Under the pieces are notes generated by a model, which worked only from the letters and a program-made list of their open reading frames with translations, was not told the origin of the DNA and did not search any database. Both the position numbers and the translations under genes were made by a program. Of a DNA stretch of 64,000 bases, positions 51,774 to 60,379 are shown piece by piece. The DNA lies in assembly GCA_964486295.1 (NCBI GenBank), contig CAZAMF010000009.1, positions 13,918 to 77,917 of the forward strand, written 5' to 3'. The stretch's first letter is position 1. Each line of letters starts with the position of its first letter. Origin of the DNA: CALBZG01 sp964486295. GTDB lineage: Bacteria; Bacillota; Clostridia; Peptostreptococcales; Anaerovoracaceae.

Positions 51774-53443
51774 ATCATCGCCTCCTTGACTTCTTCTTCA
51801 AGTTCCTCAACTGAAAACGGTCTGCCATCATATTTCAGAACTTGCTTACCCGTTTGGAATCCATACTGCTTCATCAGCATCGCCAATTGCCCCCTCGCAT
51901 TGCACTCCACAATGATAGACTTCTCAACTCCCTGCAAAGCCTGTTGCAGCGCCTTTTCCGGAAACGGCGAAAGCAGCACAACCTGAATCGCTTTGATGCC
52001 GAACTTCCTGGCGGTCTCAATGCAGACGCCCTTGTTTGACCCCCAACAAATCAGCGCAGTTTTCCCCTCTCCATATACTTTGACGGTTTCGTATTCTTCC
52101 ATTTCTCGTGACAGATTTTTTTCCTTCAGCAACCGTTTATCCGCATTTGCCTTTGCGATGGCAGGGTCCTCGGATACGATTCCGCCTTCATCATGGACAT
52201 AGCTGTTGGTTTTGATTACCTGGCCTGAAACAGGCGGGAACGCCAATGGAGAAACTCCATTTTCTGTGTTCAGATATCTTTTGTATTCACCGGAGCCGTC
52301 CCAAATAGTCGGTTCTTCCTCCACAAGATCGTCCACATGATTTTGGTCGAAGCTGAAAAACCCGAGGTTCAGTGTTTTATCTGTCAAAACAAATGCTGGG
52401 ATCTGATATTTCCAGGCTTTGTTTAAAGCGGTTCCGGCCCAGTAATAAGCCTCCTCCGCATCTCCGGGCGCTGCGATTAGACGAGGGAATTCCCCCTGGC
52501 TCGCATGCAGCACAAAAATAAGGTCCGTTTGCGCTGTATATGTAGGCATACCCGTTGAAGGGCCTGCTCTTTGCCCCATGACAACTAATACCGGGTGCTC
52601 CGCCATGCCGGAAAGACCCAGGCCTTCTACCATCAGGCTGAATCCGCCGCCTGATGTTCCAACCGCATTTTTGACTCCCATATAGGAATATCCCAGCGCC
52701 ATCATCATGACGGCAATTTCGCTTTCCGGCGGCACTGTCTGTATGCCGAATTTCGGTGCTGCAGCGGCCAGAAATTCCATGATCGGTGAAGTCGGCGTCA
52801 TAGGATATGCGACATATGCTTCCAGGCCGGCTTTCAGCAGCCCCATCGCCATGGCCTGACTGCCGCTCAACACAGGCCTGACCTGAAAATCAGACTTGTC
52901 ACCCGCAAGTTCAATTGTGGCGAATTGTCCCGCTATTCCATAACCGGTTTCAGCCAGTGGCAGGACTATATCTTTGACCTCCGCATAATGATCCTTCAAC
53001 AATTCTTCGAATACGGACGGATCGATATTCACCGCTTTGCACAGCGCGCCGATCATGCAAATTCCGCCCCATTCTTTTTTTGCTTTTGCTTCAAATAAAA
53101 TCTTGGGAAGCGGAATGCCCACAGTGTTTGAATATTGCTCTTCTACCGAAACATTTTCAGAGTCAAAGAGGATCATAGTTTCCGTATTCATTTTGTCCTG
53201 ATGAAAGTCGATGGCATTCTGATGGAAAGCAAGTACAGCATCGACTTTTGTTTTGTGCGCTGAAATTTTTTCAAGCGATGCGCGGACCAATGCAAATTGA
53301 TGGCCGCCTCTGACATTGGATGGAAAATCATTATACATATAGACATAGTATCCAAGCCTGCTCAACAGTCTACATAGAGTTACGCCGGTTTCATTGATTC
53401 CGTATCCGGTCTCTCCGCCTATCAGAATATTAAACCCCTGCAT
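51770..53443 (-). CDS. 2-oxoacid:acceptor oxidoreductase, fused gamma-alpha subunit
   Basis: 557 residues: an N-terminal gamma domain (about 1-190, GGETGYGINETGVTLCRLLS and SNVRGGHQFALVRAS, which bind CoA) joined to the alpha domain (AYPMTPTSPIMEFLAAAAPK, then TSGGGFSLMVEGLGLSG). This gamma-alpha fusion is common in KorA-type enzymes of anaerobes. It sits between etfA (16 bp upstream) and the beta gene, so the four genes etfB-etfA-korA-korB form one series. No separate ferredoxin-like delta subunit is seen. Confidence 0.93.
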   Translation of the reverse strand: MQGFNILIGGETGYGINETGVTLCRLLSRLGYYVYMYNDFPSNVRGGHQFALVRASLEKISAHKTKVDAVLAFHQNAIDFHQDKMNTETMILFDSENVSVEEQYSNTVGIPLPKILFEAKAKKEWGGICMIGALCKAVNIDPSVFEELLKDHYAEVKDIVLPLAETGYGIAGQFATIELAGDKSDFQVRPVLSGSQAMAMGLLKAGLEAYVAYPMTPTSPIMEFLAAAAPKFGIQTVPPESEIAVMMMALGYSYMGVKNAVGTSGGGFSLMVEGLGLSGMAEHPVLVVMGQRAGPSTGMPTYTAQTDLIFVLHASQGEFPRLIAAPGDAEEAYYWAGTALNKAWKYQIPAFVLTDKTLNLGFFSFDQNHVDDLVEEEPTIWDGSGEYKRYLNTENGVSPLAFPPVSGQVIKTNSYVHDEGGIVSEDPAIAKANADKRLLKEKNLSREMEEYETVKVYGEGKTALICWGSNKGVCIETARKFGIKAIQVVLLSPFPEKALQQALQGVEKSIIVECNARGQLAMLMKQYGFQTGKQVLKYDGRPFSVEELEEEVKEAMI

Positions 53444-53459
53444 AAAAGCTCCTTTCGTT

Positions 53460-54473
53460 TTAGATCTTTTCCCTTTTACTTCTTAATGCCTTGATCAGTT
53501 CAGGTATTACTTCCTTGAAATCTCCCACGATGCCATAATCCGACACACTGAAAATCGGTGCTTCCGGGTCTTTGTTTATTGCGATGATAATATCTGATCC
53601 CGACATGCCTGCAAGGTGCTGGATCGCGCCGGAAATGCCGCATGCGATATATATCTTTGGTGCAACGGTTTTCCCGGTTTGACCGACCTGGTGAGCATGA
53701 GGGATCCACCCGGCGTCGACGGCAGCTCTCGATGCGCCGACAGTTGCTTTCAACTCTGCAGCAAGTTCTCTTATAAACGAGAAGTTTTCAGGATCCCCAA
53801 GGCCCCTCCCGCCGGAAACAATGATTTCAGCTTCCTCAAGGTTTACGGGTTCGGCTACTTCATGTACAGTTTCAATGATTCTTGTCCTGATCAATGAAGG
53901 AGTCGGATGGATATCTTCTTTAATTATTTTACCTTTCCTATCGGGATCCGGAATGGTTTTTTTGAATACACCCGGCCTGATCGTACCCATCTGAGGTGTT
54001 GAATCAGGGCAAATGATGGTAGCCATTAAATTCCCACCAAAAGCAGGACGGGTCCATGCGATCTTACCCGTTCCTTCATCGATGCTTAAGCCGGTGCAGT
54101 CTGCCGTCAGGCCCGTTTTCAGCCTGCAGGCTACCCTCGGTGCAAAATCTCTGCCATTGTTTGTCGCGCCAATCAGGATGGCTGTAGGATGATGTTGGCG
54201 AACAAGTTGTTCCAGAGCATAGGAAAAGCAGTCTGTATTGTAATCATAATACTCTTCTCCCTCAACCAGAATCACTTCATCAGCCCCCAATGCGATGGCA
54301 TCGTTTGAAGCTTTTTCAACACCGCATCCCACTAATACCGCCACCAGCTTCTCGCCCATTTCATCCGCAAGTTTTCGGCCGGGAGCAAGCAGTTCAAACC
54401 CGACATGTTTGGCTTTCCCTAGCTCGGTTTCAATGAATACCCACAAGCCGCTTGTTTCCTTATCTTTTTCCAT
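53460..54473 (-). CDS. etfA: Electron transfer flavoprotein, alpha subunit
   Basis: FAD-binding subunit of Etf (337 residues), the electron acceptor for acyl-CoA dehydrogenases and bifurcating enzymes. The C-terminal FAD domain is intact: SGGRGLGDPENFSFIRELAA, GASRAAVDAGWIPHAHQVGQ and KIYIACGISGAIQHLAGM. Start placed at ATG 54473 (GGGAG eight bases upstream), just after the etfB stop, rather than the upstream in-frame ATG at 54488, which would overlap etfB. No acyl-CoA dehydrogenase gene is nearby in the window. Confidence 0.94.
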   Translation of the reverse strand: MEKDKETSGLWVFIETELGKAKHVGFELLAPGRKLADEMGEKLVAVLVGCGVEKASNDAIALGADEVILVEGEEYYDYNTDCFSYALEQLVRQHHPTAILIGATNNGRDFAPRVACRLKTGLTADCTGLSIDEGTGKIAWTRPAFGGNLMATIICPDSTPQMGTIRPGVFKKTIPDPDRKGKIIKEDIHPTPSLIRTRIIETVHEVAEPVNLEEAEIIVSGGRGLGDPENFSFIRELAAELKATVGASRAAVDAGWIPHAHQVGQTGKTVAPKIYIACGISGAIQHLAGMSGSDIIIAINKDPEAPIFSVSDYGIVGDFKEVIPELIKALRSKREKI

Positions 54474-54478
54474 AGCAT

Positions 54479-55291
54479 TCACTCCCATACCATGATTTTC
54501 GCATCAGAAAGCATCGTCAATAACTTTTGTACGGACTCTTCTGCAGTTTGTTCATGAATGACAATTCCCTTTTTCACCCGCGCGGGAGTGTAGGTCCCGA
54601 TAACCTTTGTCGCGGATCCCTTCAAGCCACACTGTTCTTTGTCGATATCGATATCTTCAGCTGTCAGTATTGGTATATTGGCTTTCAAAGAAGCCGATAT
54701 ATCCCTAACTGAAGGAAACCTCAAATCATACCTTGTTTTCACAGCCGTGATAACAGCCGGGAGCGACGTTGTTATGAAATCATATCCCTCATCATTTTCT
54801 CTCTTGGCCTTGATCATGTTGTTCTCCATATTAATATCTGAAACGTATGTGATCTGCGGATAATCAAGCCATTCTGCCAGTTCAGGACCCACCTGCCCGG
54901 TATCCCCGTCGATCGCCTGCTTACCGCAGAATATCAGGTCAAATTTTTCCCCGATCCTTTTTTCTATATGATTGATCGCTATTGAAAGGATATAACTCGT
55001 GGCAAAGGTGTCAGACCCTCCGAACGCTTTGTCACTTAAAAGATATGCCTGATCGGCACCGACGGAGAGGCAGGTTTGCAATGCTATTTTAGCTTGTGGC
55101 GGTCCCATCGAAATGACCGTTACTTTTCCGCCGTATGCCTCTTTCATTCTGACGGCCATCTCCAGCGCGTATGCATCAAATGTATTTACAATGCTCGGCA
55201 CTCCTTCCCTGATCAGAGTTTTCGTCACAGGATCGATCTTAATTTCTGTTGTGTCCGGCACTTGCTTAACACAAACCAAAATATTCATCAT
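54479..55291 (-). CDS. etfB: Electron transfer flavoprotein, beta subunit
   Basis: AMP- or second FAD-binding subunit (270 residues) of Etf. Starts MMNILVCVKQVPDTTEIKID, typical of EtfB, with VTVISMGPPQAKIALQTCLS and FCGKQAIDGDTGQVGPELAE. Whether it is a bifurcating Etf (as in clostridial Bcd complexes) or a simple one cannot be said from sequence here. First gene of etfBA-korAB. Two ATGs lie in tandem at 55291 and 55288 after GAGAGG. Confidence 0.94.
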   Translation of the reverse strand: MMNILVCVKQVPDTTEIKIDPVTKTLIREGVPSIVNTFDAYALEMAVRMKEAYGGKVTVISMGPPQAKIALQTCLSVGADQAYLLSDKAFGGSDTFATSYILSIAINHIEKRIGEKFDLIFCGKQAIDGDTGQVGPELAEWLDYPQITYVSDINMENNMIKAKRENDEGYDFITTSLPAVITAVKTRYDLRFPSVRDISASLKANIPILTAEDIDIDKEQCGLKGSATKVIGTYTPARVKKGIVIHEQTAEESVQKLLTMLSDAKIMVWE

Positions 55292-55350
55292 TTGCCTCTC
55301 CGTTCGATAACAAACCGCACTTTACATACGTTTAGGCTGCATATACACAA

Positions 55351-55373
55351 TACCCGGCCTTCTTGGCCGGGTA
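55351..55373. repeat. Perfect GC-rich inverted repeat upstream of etfB
   Basis: TACCCGGCC and GGCCGGGTA with a five-base loop, 60 bases before etfB. No T-run follows on either strand, so it is not a normal terminator. It might be an operator or a leader hairpin in the etfB mRNA. Confidence 0.55.
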
Positions 55374-55541
55374 TGCTGCTTGCCTCAATAAAACCACTAC
55401 GGCCGATTCAGCTGTGAGATCCATCGAATGTATTTATTGATATATTAAAGAAGTGATACCCGAATTATATTGTCTTCAATCATTTTTAACTATATGAAAG
55501 TCGAATAACATAGACAAGTTTACTAATAAATCAGTTTATTA

Positions 55542-55573
55542 TAAAAAGGCTCCCGGAAAATCCGGAAGCCTTT
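55542..55573 (-). terminator. Intrinsic terminator of the metNIQ operon
   Basis: On minus, AAAGGCTTCCGG and CCGGGAGCCTTT form the stem around ATTTT, then TTT. Lies 23 bases after the metQ stop. Confidence 0.85.
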
Positions 55574-55595
55574 GATCTTGTTTGTCGGTTTTGAA

Positions 55596-56456
55596 TTAGA
55601 AAATTGCCACAACCGCTCCACCATAGGTTTCTTCGATGAACTTCTTAACATCATCAGTCTGAAGCGCCGCGATAAGGGCTTTGATTTTATCGCTGTTTTC
55701 ATCACCACTTCTTACCGCAATGATATTTGCATAGGTCTGGGCAGCATCCCCAGCCGCGTCTTCAATGGCAAGGGCATCAGATACTTTGAGACCGGCGCCC
55801 AGCGCATAGTTGCCGTTGATGATGGCTATCGTTCCCGGATCGCTGTTCTTGAGTTGCGCCGCAATCGTGTCCGCCTGTACCGGTACAATATTGTAGCCGC
55901 CGTTATCAACAATATCCAGAGTAGTAACTCCATCCAGCGCATTAGCACCGTCAGGTAATGTGATCAGACCTTCCTGTTTTAAAAGGAGCAGCGCTCTTGT
56001 CTGATTGCTGTCGTCTGCCGGGATGATAATCGTTGCCCCACCTGCCAGATCAGCCAGATTGGTTAGTCCGTTTGCATAAATGCCGAATGGCTCATAGTGG
56101 ATCTTGGCAGCGGAAACCAGGTCAGTCCCGTTGGATTCATTGTAGCTGTTGAGATAAGGAAGATGCTGGAAGTAGTTCGCATCGATGGTGCCATCCGCCA
56201 GTGCCTGGTTCGGGAGTACATAATCGTCGTAGACAATGATATCAAGGGTATACCCCTGCTCAGCCAATGTGCCTTTTACCTGCTCAAGGATTTCCGCATG
56301 AGGAGTGGAACTTGCGCCTACCGTAATGGTTTTTTCTGCATCAGGGGTCGTGCTGCCCTCGTTTTCATCGTTTCCTCCGCATCCGGCGAAGACCGACAAG
56401 GAAAGTACCAGAATCAGAGCCAGAGCAATCGCTAGTTTTTTTGATAATTTCTTCAT
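55596..56456 (-). CDS. metQ: Methionine ABC transporter substrate-binding lipoprotein
   Basis: Binds methionine outside the membrane and delivers it to MetNI. 286 residues with a lipoprotein signal ending LVLSLSVFAGCGGN (lipid Cys at about 26), then TVGASSTPHAEILEQVKGTL and a NlpA/MetQ-type domain: NYFQHLPYLNSYN and VSAAKIHYEPFGIYANGL. Last gene of metN-metI-metQ; the gap to metI (157 bases) holds an 18-codon reading frame with a strong ribosome site. Confidence 0.93.
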   Translation of the reverse strand: MKKLSKKLAIALALILVLSLSVFAGCGGNDENEGSTTPDAEKTITVGASSTPHAEILEQVKGTLAEQGYTLDIIVYDDYVLPNQALADGTIDANYFQHLPYLNSYNESNGTDLVSAAKIHYEPFGIYANGLTNLADLAGGATIIIPADDSNQTRALLLLKQEGLITLPDGANALDGVTTLDIVDNGGYNIVPVQADTIAAQLKNSDPGTIAIINGNYALGAGLKVSDALAIEDAAGDAAQTYANIIAVRSGDENSDKIKALIAALQTDDVKKFIEETYGGAVVAIF

Positions 56457-56527
56457 TTAATAATTCCTCCTATTATAATATTTTTTATCATAAACTTTTT
56501 ATTAAAATAACACCGTCAATATATCCT

Positions 56528-56584
56528 TCACATTCGGCCGAACCGAAAGTTCTCACGTAAAAGTTCTTCGAAATGAAATCCCAT
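56528..56584 (-). CDS. Possible 18-residue micro-ORF between metI and metQ
   Basis: ATG 56584 preceded by AAAGGAGG at ideal distance, then 18 codons to TGA 56528; product MGFHFEELLRENFRFGRM. The ribosome site is stronger than those of many genes here, yet no larger gene uses it. It may be a translated micro-peptide or a coupling/leader element for metQ. No codon bias toward methionine. Confidence 0.4.
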   Translation of the reverse strand: MGFHFEELLRENFRFGRM

Positions 56585-56612
56585 AATGAACGACCTCCTT
56601 TCTTAAAATCCG

Positions 56613-57290
56613 CTAGTTGATGCGATGATCGGTCTTGTTCGCAATTCGCGTACCGGCTACCTGTATGATCTGCACAATTATAATGGTCAATATCACGCAT
56701 ATCCAGATGATATCGTCATTATAACGCTGATAACCGTAAGTGATCGCAATCTGTCCCAGTCCGGTACCGCCGATGATCCCGGCCATGGCCGAGTATCCCA
56801 GGATCGTTACCGTTGAGATGATCGCATTGGTGATCAGGGATGGTTTTGCTTCAGGGATCAGTACTTTGTAAACCAGCTTGAAGGAACCGGTTCCCATGGC
56901 CTGGGCCGCTTCGATCACCCCGGCGTTCACTTCTTTAATGGAAGATTCGACCATACGAGCTACATAAGGCGCCGCGGCGATGACCAGTGTAACGATCATG
57001 GCTTTATTCCCCAGGCTTACTCCTACGACAAATTTAGCTACCGGGAGCATTGCAACCATGAGGATGATAAACGGGATACTGCGGAACACATTGACCAATG
57101 TGCCGAGGATACGATTCAGCCACGGAAGCGGATGGATTCCGCTCTCATCTGTTACGCTCAGGACCAATCCCAGCGGCATGCCGATGAGATATGCGAAGAG
57201 AGTGGACAGCACCGTCATATAAATGGTTTCCCAGACGCCGGCCTGGATGATCCCGTTGTCCCAGAGTTTCTGAAACATTTCTGAAAACAT
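56613..57290 (-). CDS. metI: Methionine ABC transporter permease
   Basis: Membrane subunit (225 residues, five helices) of the MetNIQ importer. The coupling motif to the ATPase, VIEAAQAMGTGSFKLVYKVL (EAA loop), and the start ETIYMTVLSTLFAYLIGMPL are typical. Start ATG 57290, four bases after the metN stop. Confidence 0.94.
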   Translation of the reverse strand: MFSEMFQKLWDNGIIQAGVWETIYMTVLSTLFAYLIGMPLGLVLSVTDESGIHPLPWLNRILGTLVNVFRSIPFIILMVAMLPVAKFVVGVSLGNKAMIVTLVIAAAPYVARMVESSIKEVNAGVIEAAQAMGTGSFKLVYKVLIPEAKPSLITNAIISTVTILGYSAMAGIIGGTGLGQIAITYGYQRYNDDIIWICVILTIIIVQIIQVAGTRIANKTDHRIN

Positions 57291-57294
57291 GCTC

Positions 57295-58284
57295 TCACCC
57301 CTCCTTGCTATAAGTGATTCCGCTTGACTGTAAATAATGAAGCACCCTATTAGCCTGATGTTCGTCTTCAGGAAGCTGGATGATCATATGCCCGTAAGCA
57401 GTTCCGTCGATATCTTCCGTATCCGCATACAATATATTGATTGGGACCTGGCATTCCAGAATCATGTTCGATATGATCGGCTTGTAGGAATCTTCACCGT
57501 CAAACACGATGCGCACACGATGTTCCCCTGTGATCTTATCGATGGGGCGAGCCTTCGGAAGGATGAGTTCTTTGGCGATCTCTGACTGAGGGCTGGTAAA
57601 TACATCGCTGACATAACCGACTTCTGCGATCTGGCTTCTGTCAATGACGGCGACGCGATCGCATATCTGGTCGATTACTCTCATCTCGTGGGTAATCACA
57701 ATGATCGTGACTCCCATAGTCTGATTGATTTCTTTGAGTAGCTCCAATATGGACTGGGTGGTGTTAGGATCCAGTGCACTGGTTGCCTCATCGCAGAGAA
57801 GATACTTTGGCTTTGTTGCCAATGCTCTTGCGATAGCCACTCTTTGTTTCTGTCCCCCGGACAATTGCGAAGGATAGGACTTCCGGCGGTCAGCCAGTCC
57901 CACCAGCTCCAGTAGCTCAATGGCCCTTTCGTGGGCCTCCGCTTTTTTGATTCCTGCGATCTCCATGGGATAACAAACATTCTGAAGCACATTGCGCTGC
58001 TCCAAAAGATTGAAATTCTGGAAGATCATCCCGATGGACTGCCGGGTTTTCAGCAGTTCCTTCTGAGGCAGCTGCACGAGGCTCCTGCCGTCAAGAATCA
58101 CATCCCCCTTAGTCGGACGCTCCAGAAGATTGATGCATCTGACCAGTGTGCTTTTCCCGGCGCCGGATAATCCGATAATGCCGAATATTTCACCGTCGCT
58201 GATGGTCAGATTGATATTATCCAGAGCAACGATTGAGCCGGCCGCCGTCTGGTAGGTTTTATTCAGGTTTTTGATTTCGATCAT
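57295..58284 (-). CDS. metN: Methionine ABC transporter ATPase
   Basis: ATP-binding subunit (329 residues) that powers methionine uptake. Walker A GLSGAGKSTLVRC, signature PSQLSGGQKQRVAIARAL, Walker B YLLCDEATSALDP, and a C-terminal NIL domain (about 260-329) that binds methionine and inhibits the transporter when the cell is replete. The start at 58284 has AGGAGG. It is preceded by an attenuator-like leader (58322-58492). Confidence 0.95.
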   Translation of the reverse strand: MIEIKNLNKTYQTAAGSIVALDNINLTISDGEIFGIIGLSGAGKSTLVRCINLLERPTKGDVILDGRSLVQLPQKELLKTRQSIGMIFQNFNLLEQRNVLQNVCYPMEIAGIKKAEAHERAIELLELVGLADRRKSYPSQLSGGQKQRVAIARALATKPKYLLCDEATSALDPNTTQSILELLKEINQTMGVTIIVITHEMRVIDQICDRVAVIDRSQIAEVGYVSDVFTSPQSEIAKELILPKARPIDKITGEHRVRIVFDGEDSYKPIISNMILECQVPINILYADTEDIDGTAYGHMIIQLPEDEHQANRVLHYLQSSGITYSKEG

Positions 58285-58321
58285 ATACTATCCTCCTGAT
58301 GGATACGGGATGTTTTCGCAT

Positions 58322-58354
58322 AAAAAAGGCAGGAAACTCGGATTGCTTCCTGCC
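58322..58354 (-). terminator. Attenuator-type intrinsic terminator in the metNIQ leader
   Basis: On minus, GGCAGGAA (58354-58347) pairs with TTCCTGCC (58335-58328), and TTTTTT follows (58327-58322). It lies after the methionine-rich leader reading frame and 38 bases before the metN start, so it would stop transcription before the genes unless disrupted. Confidence 0.8.
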
Positions 58355-58408
58355 CTCATAATTTTACTTCATCAATTATTCGGATATCTTGCAAGACGAG
58401 TCATATTT

Positions 58409-58492
58409 CTAAGCGCAGTTAACCATGCACATGCTGTTGCACATGCGCATCATCATTTCCATCATAGCGGTGGCCATAACTCTGCGGTTCAT
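58409..58492 (-). CDS. Methionine-rich leader peptide of the metNIQ operon
   Basis: ATG 58492 follows AAGGAG; 27 codons end at TAG 58409. Of 27 residues ten are Met and three Cys; the middle reads MMEMMMRMCNSMCM. A run of codons for the amino acid handled by the downstream operon, followed by an intrinsic terminator, is the classic layout of ribosome-mediated attenuation (as in trp or his leaders). Upstream is a consensus promoter with start near 58528. A weak competing pairing ACUCG (58401-58397) with CGAGU (58340-58336) could act as an antiterminator, but is only 5-6 bp. Confidence 0.7.
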   Translation of the reverse strand: MNRRVMATAMMEMMMRMCNSMCMVNCA

Positions 58493-58534
58493 ATGACATC
58501 TCCTTAAACATTCTATTAAAATATTAACAATAGA

Positions 58535-58563
58535 ATTATATTCCAATAAGCATATTTTGTAAA
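58535..58563 (-). promoter_or_regulatory. Promoter of the metNIQ leader
   Basis: On minus, TTTACA (58563-58558), 17 bp, TATAAT (58540-58535). Expected start near 58528. The start of the RNA can form ATTCTATT...AATAGAAT just before the leader ribosome site. Confidence 0.75.
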
Positions 58564-58578
58564 GAGGCTGTCGTTCGC

Positions 58579-59724
58579 CTATTTAACCCCCATCCCGATT
58601 TTGATCAGCAAAAACATTCTGTCTGCTGCAAGCCTCAGTAGCTCTTTTGCTTGGGCCATCGCTTCCTCCAGGGTCATAACACCATTGATGGTTGTTATGA
58701 TGCTTCCCAGATTGTCCTGCCAGAACAGTTCAGCGCCTTTTCCCATTCCGCCTGCAATGACTGCAACAGGCACTTTCTTAGGGCTACATCGTTTCATGAT
58801 TCCGGCCGGCACTTTGCCGAATCTGACAGACTGTTCATCGATATTTCCTTCTCCCGTAACTACGAAGGAGGTGTTATCCAGCAAGTGGTCGAAATCCACA
58901 GCATCCAGCATCACATCAATCCCTGATTTCAAATCGGCATTCAGGAAGGCCATCAGCGCCGCTCCCATTCCGCCCGCCGCACCCGCGCCGGGGACTTGCG
59001 CGATCTCTTTGTGAAGCGTATTTTCAACGACCTTGATATAATTGGCCATTCCCCGGTCCAGTCTGTCCAGTAAGTCAGGTGTCAATCCCTTTTGAGGTCC
59101 ATAGATATAGGTGGCTCCCTCTTTTCCCAATAGCGGGTTTGATACATCGCATATTACTGAAATATCACATTTAAGAATAGCGGGATCCATTCCTGCTGCA
59201 TCAATACTGCAAACCCGCTCCAAGTCAGCGCCGCTTCCATAGAGTTCGTTCCCATCCATATCCAGGAACCTAACGCCCAGTGCCTTCATGGCACCCATAC
59301 CTCCGTCATTCGTTGCGCTTCCGCCGATACCGATGATGATGTCGCGGATCCCTTTTTTGAATACCGCGCTGATCAACTCCCCTGTGCCGTAAGAAGTTGC
59401 CGTGAGAGGATTTTTCAATTCCCCGGGAACAAGGCTTAATCCTGAAGCCTGAGCCATCTCTAAAACTGCAGTTCTGCCTGAGTGGATAAAGCCTATCACA
59501 GCATTTACCTGATTTCCCATAGGTCCCATCACCTTAACGGTTTCCATGGTCCCGTCAGCCGCCGCGATCAGTGCGTCTACTGTGCCTTCTCCGCCATCCG
59601 CCATAGGAATTGATACGATTTCAACCTCCCCAAAGATGCGTTTTGCCGAATCTTCCAGCACTTTAATAATCTCAGGTGAACTCAGGCTTCCTTTGAAGGA
59701 ATCAGGTGCGAGTATGATCTTCAT
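58579..59724 (-). CDS. Glycerate 2-kinase family protein
   Basis: Phosphorylates glycerate with ATP in the GarK/GlxK (glycerate kinase type 1) family. 381 residues from ATG 59724: opening MKIILAPDSFKGSLSSPEII and ISIPMADGGEGTVDALI are the family signatures, and DIIIGIGGSATNDGGMGAMK forms the nucleotide loop. An in-frame extension of 43 codons upstream (to 59853) is unlike the family and is rejected; GAGAAAC precedes the chosen ATG. Neighbouring genes give no pathway. Confidence 0.9.
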   Translation of the reverse strand: MKIILAPDSFKGSLSSPEIIKVLEDSAKRIFGEVEIVSIPMADGGEGTVDALIAAADGTMETVKVMGPMGNQVNAVIGFIHSGRTAVLEMAQASGLSLVPGELKNPLTATSYGTGELISAVFKKGIRDIIIGIGGSATNDGGMGAMKALGVRFLDMDGNELYGSGADLERVCSIDAAGMDPAILKCDISVICDVSNPLLGKEGATYIYGPQKGLTPDLLDRLDRGMANYIKVVENTLHKEIAQVPGAGAAGGMGAALMAFLNADLKSGIDVMLDAVDFDHLLDNTSFVVTGEGNIDEQSVRFGKVPAGIMKRCSPKKVPVAVIAGGMGKGAELFWQDNLGSIITTINGVMTLEEAMAQAKELLRLAADRMFLLIKIGMGVK

Positions 59725-60031
59725 GTTGTTTCTCTTTTCTGTAAAGCTGTCCAAATTTAAAATTAAATTAAGTATATCATATCGTCTTTCATGCGTGACG
59801 AGTATTTTATGCCGCTCCGTTTCGTTTAAGTGATTGAAGTATTGTAAAGTCATGATAAATTTTTAATCAAACATATGATTTTATTTATCACGTTAAACAG
59901 TCAATTCCCCACATAATTATAGACCTGCAACACTGGTTTAGTATAATTCATAATGAATGATAAGATATAAGCGAATAAGTTTACTGACTCTTGTTATCTA
60001 GAGTTCCAGCAAAAAAAGGAGGGTTCAGGAA
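59725..60031. other. A/T-rich intergenic region without a clear gene
   Basis: About 300 bases between glycerate kinase (minus) and the phage-like orphan (plus). Very A/T-rich. A TATAAT at about 59942 could serve the plus gene, but no good -35 is seen. No RNA or repeat found. Confidence 0.4.
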
Positions 60032-60316
60032 ATGAAGTATAAAAAGAGACCGTTTACAATAGAAGCCTTTCAATTCGAATCGAATGCCATTATGCCGGCT
60101 TGGTTTACAGAAAGGATCAATAAAAATATGATCATCGAACAAAATGACGGAACATATGATGTAAACACTCCGGAAGGTGTGATGAAAATTCACATAGGAG
60201 ATTACATCATACTGGATCCCTATGGCAATGTTTACCCTTGCAACCCTAAAATTTTTGAAATAAAATATGAAAAAGTGGTGGGCAGAAGTGAAAGGTCCGG
60301 ACGCATCACCTTATAA
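60032..60316 (+). CDS. Phage-like small protein of unknown function
   Basis: A 94-residue protein starting MKYKKRPFTIEAFQFES and with HIGDYIILDPYGNVYPCNPK near its end. This pattern (KKPVxIEAxQW ... GDYIxxG...YPCKPxIFExTY) is common in small proteins encoded in phages and prophages of Firmicutes, with no known function. Strong ribosome site AAGGAGG. No other phage genes are present, so it is a lone copy, possibly a prophage remnant or a domesticated gene. Confidence 0.65.
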   Translation: MKYKKRPFTIEAFQFESNAIMPAWFTERINKNMIIEQNDGTYDVNTPEGVMKIHIGDYIILDPYGNVYPCNPKIFEIKYEKVVGRSERSGRITL

Positions 60317-60317
60317 A

Positions 60318-60358
60318 TAGAAAAGGCTGTCTCAAATAAATTGAGGCAGCCTTTTCTA
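60318..60358. terminator. Bidirectional terminator between the phage-like gene and amt
   Basis: AAAAGGCTGTCTCAA and TTGAGGCAGCCTTTT pair with one G-A mismatch near the middle, flanked by TAG/CTA. Lies between convergent ends, so can stop both transcripts. Confidence 0.8.
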
Positions 60359-60379
60359 TTTGCTTTGTTTTGACAATAT

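Noticed and set aside
59725..59853. 43-codon N-terminal extension of glycerate kinase
   Set aside because: It is unlike the family, and a ribosome site precedes the internal ATG at 59724.
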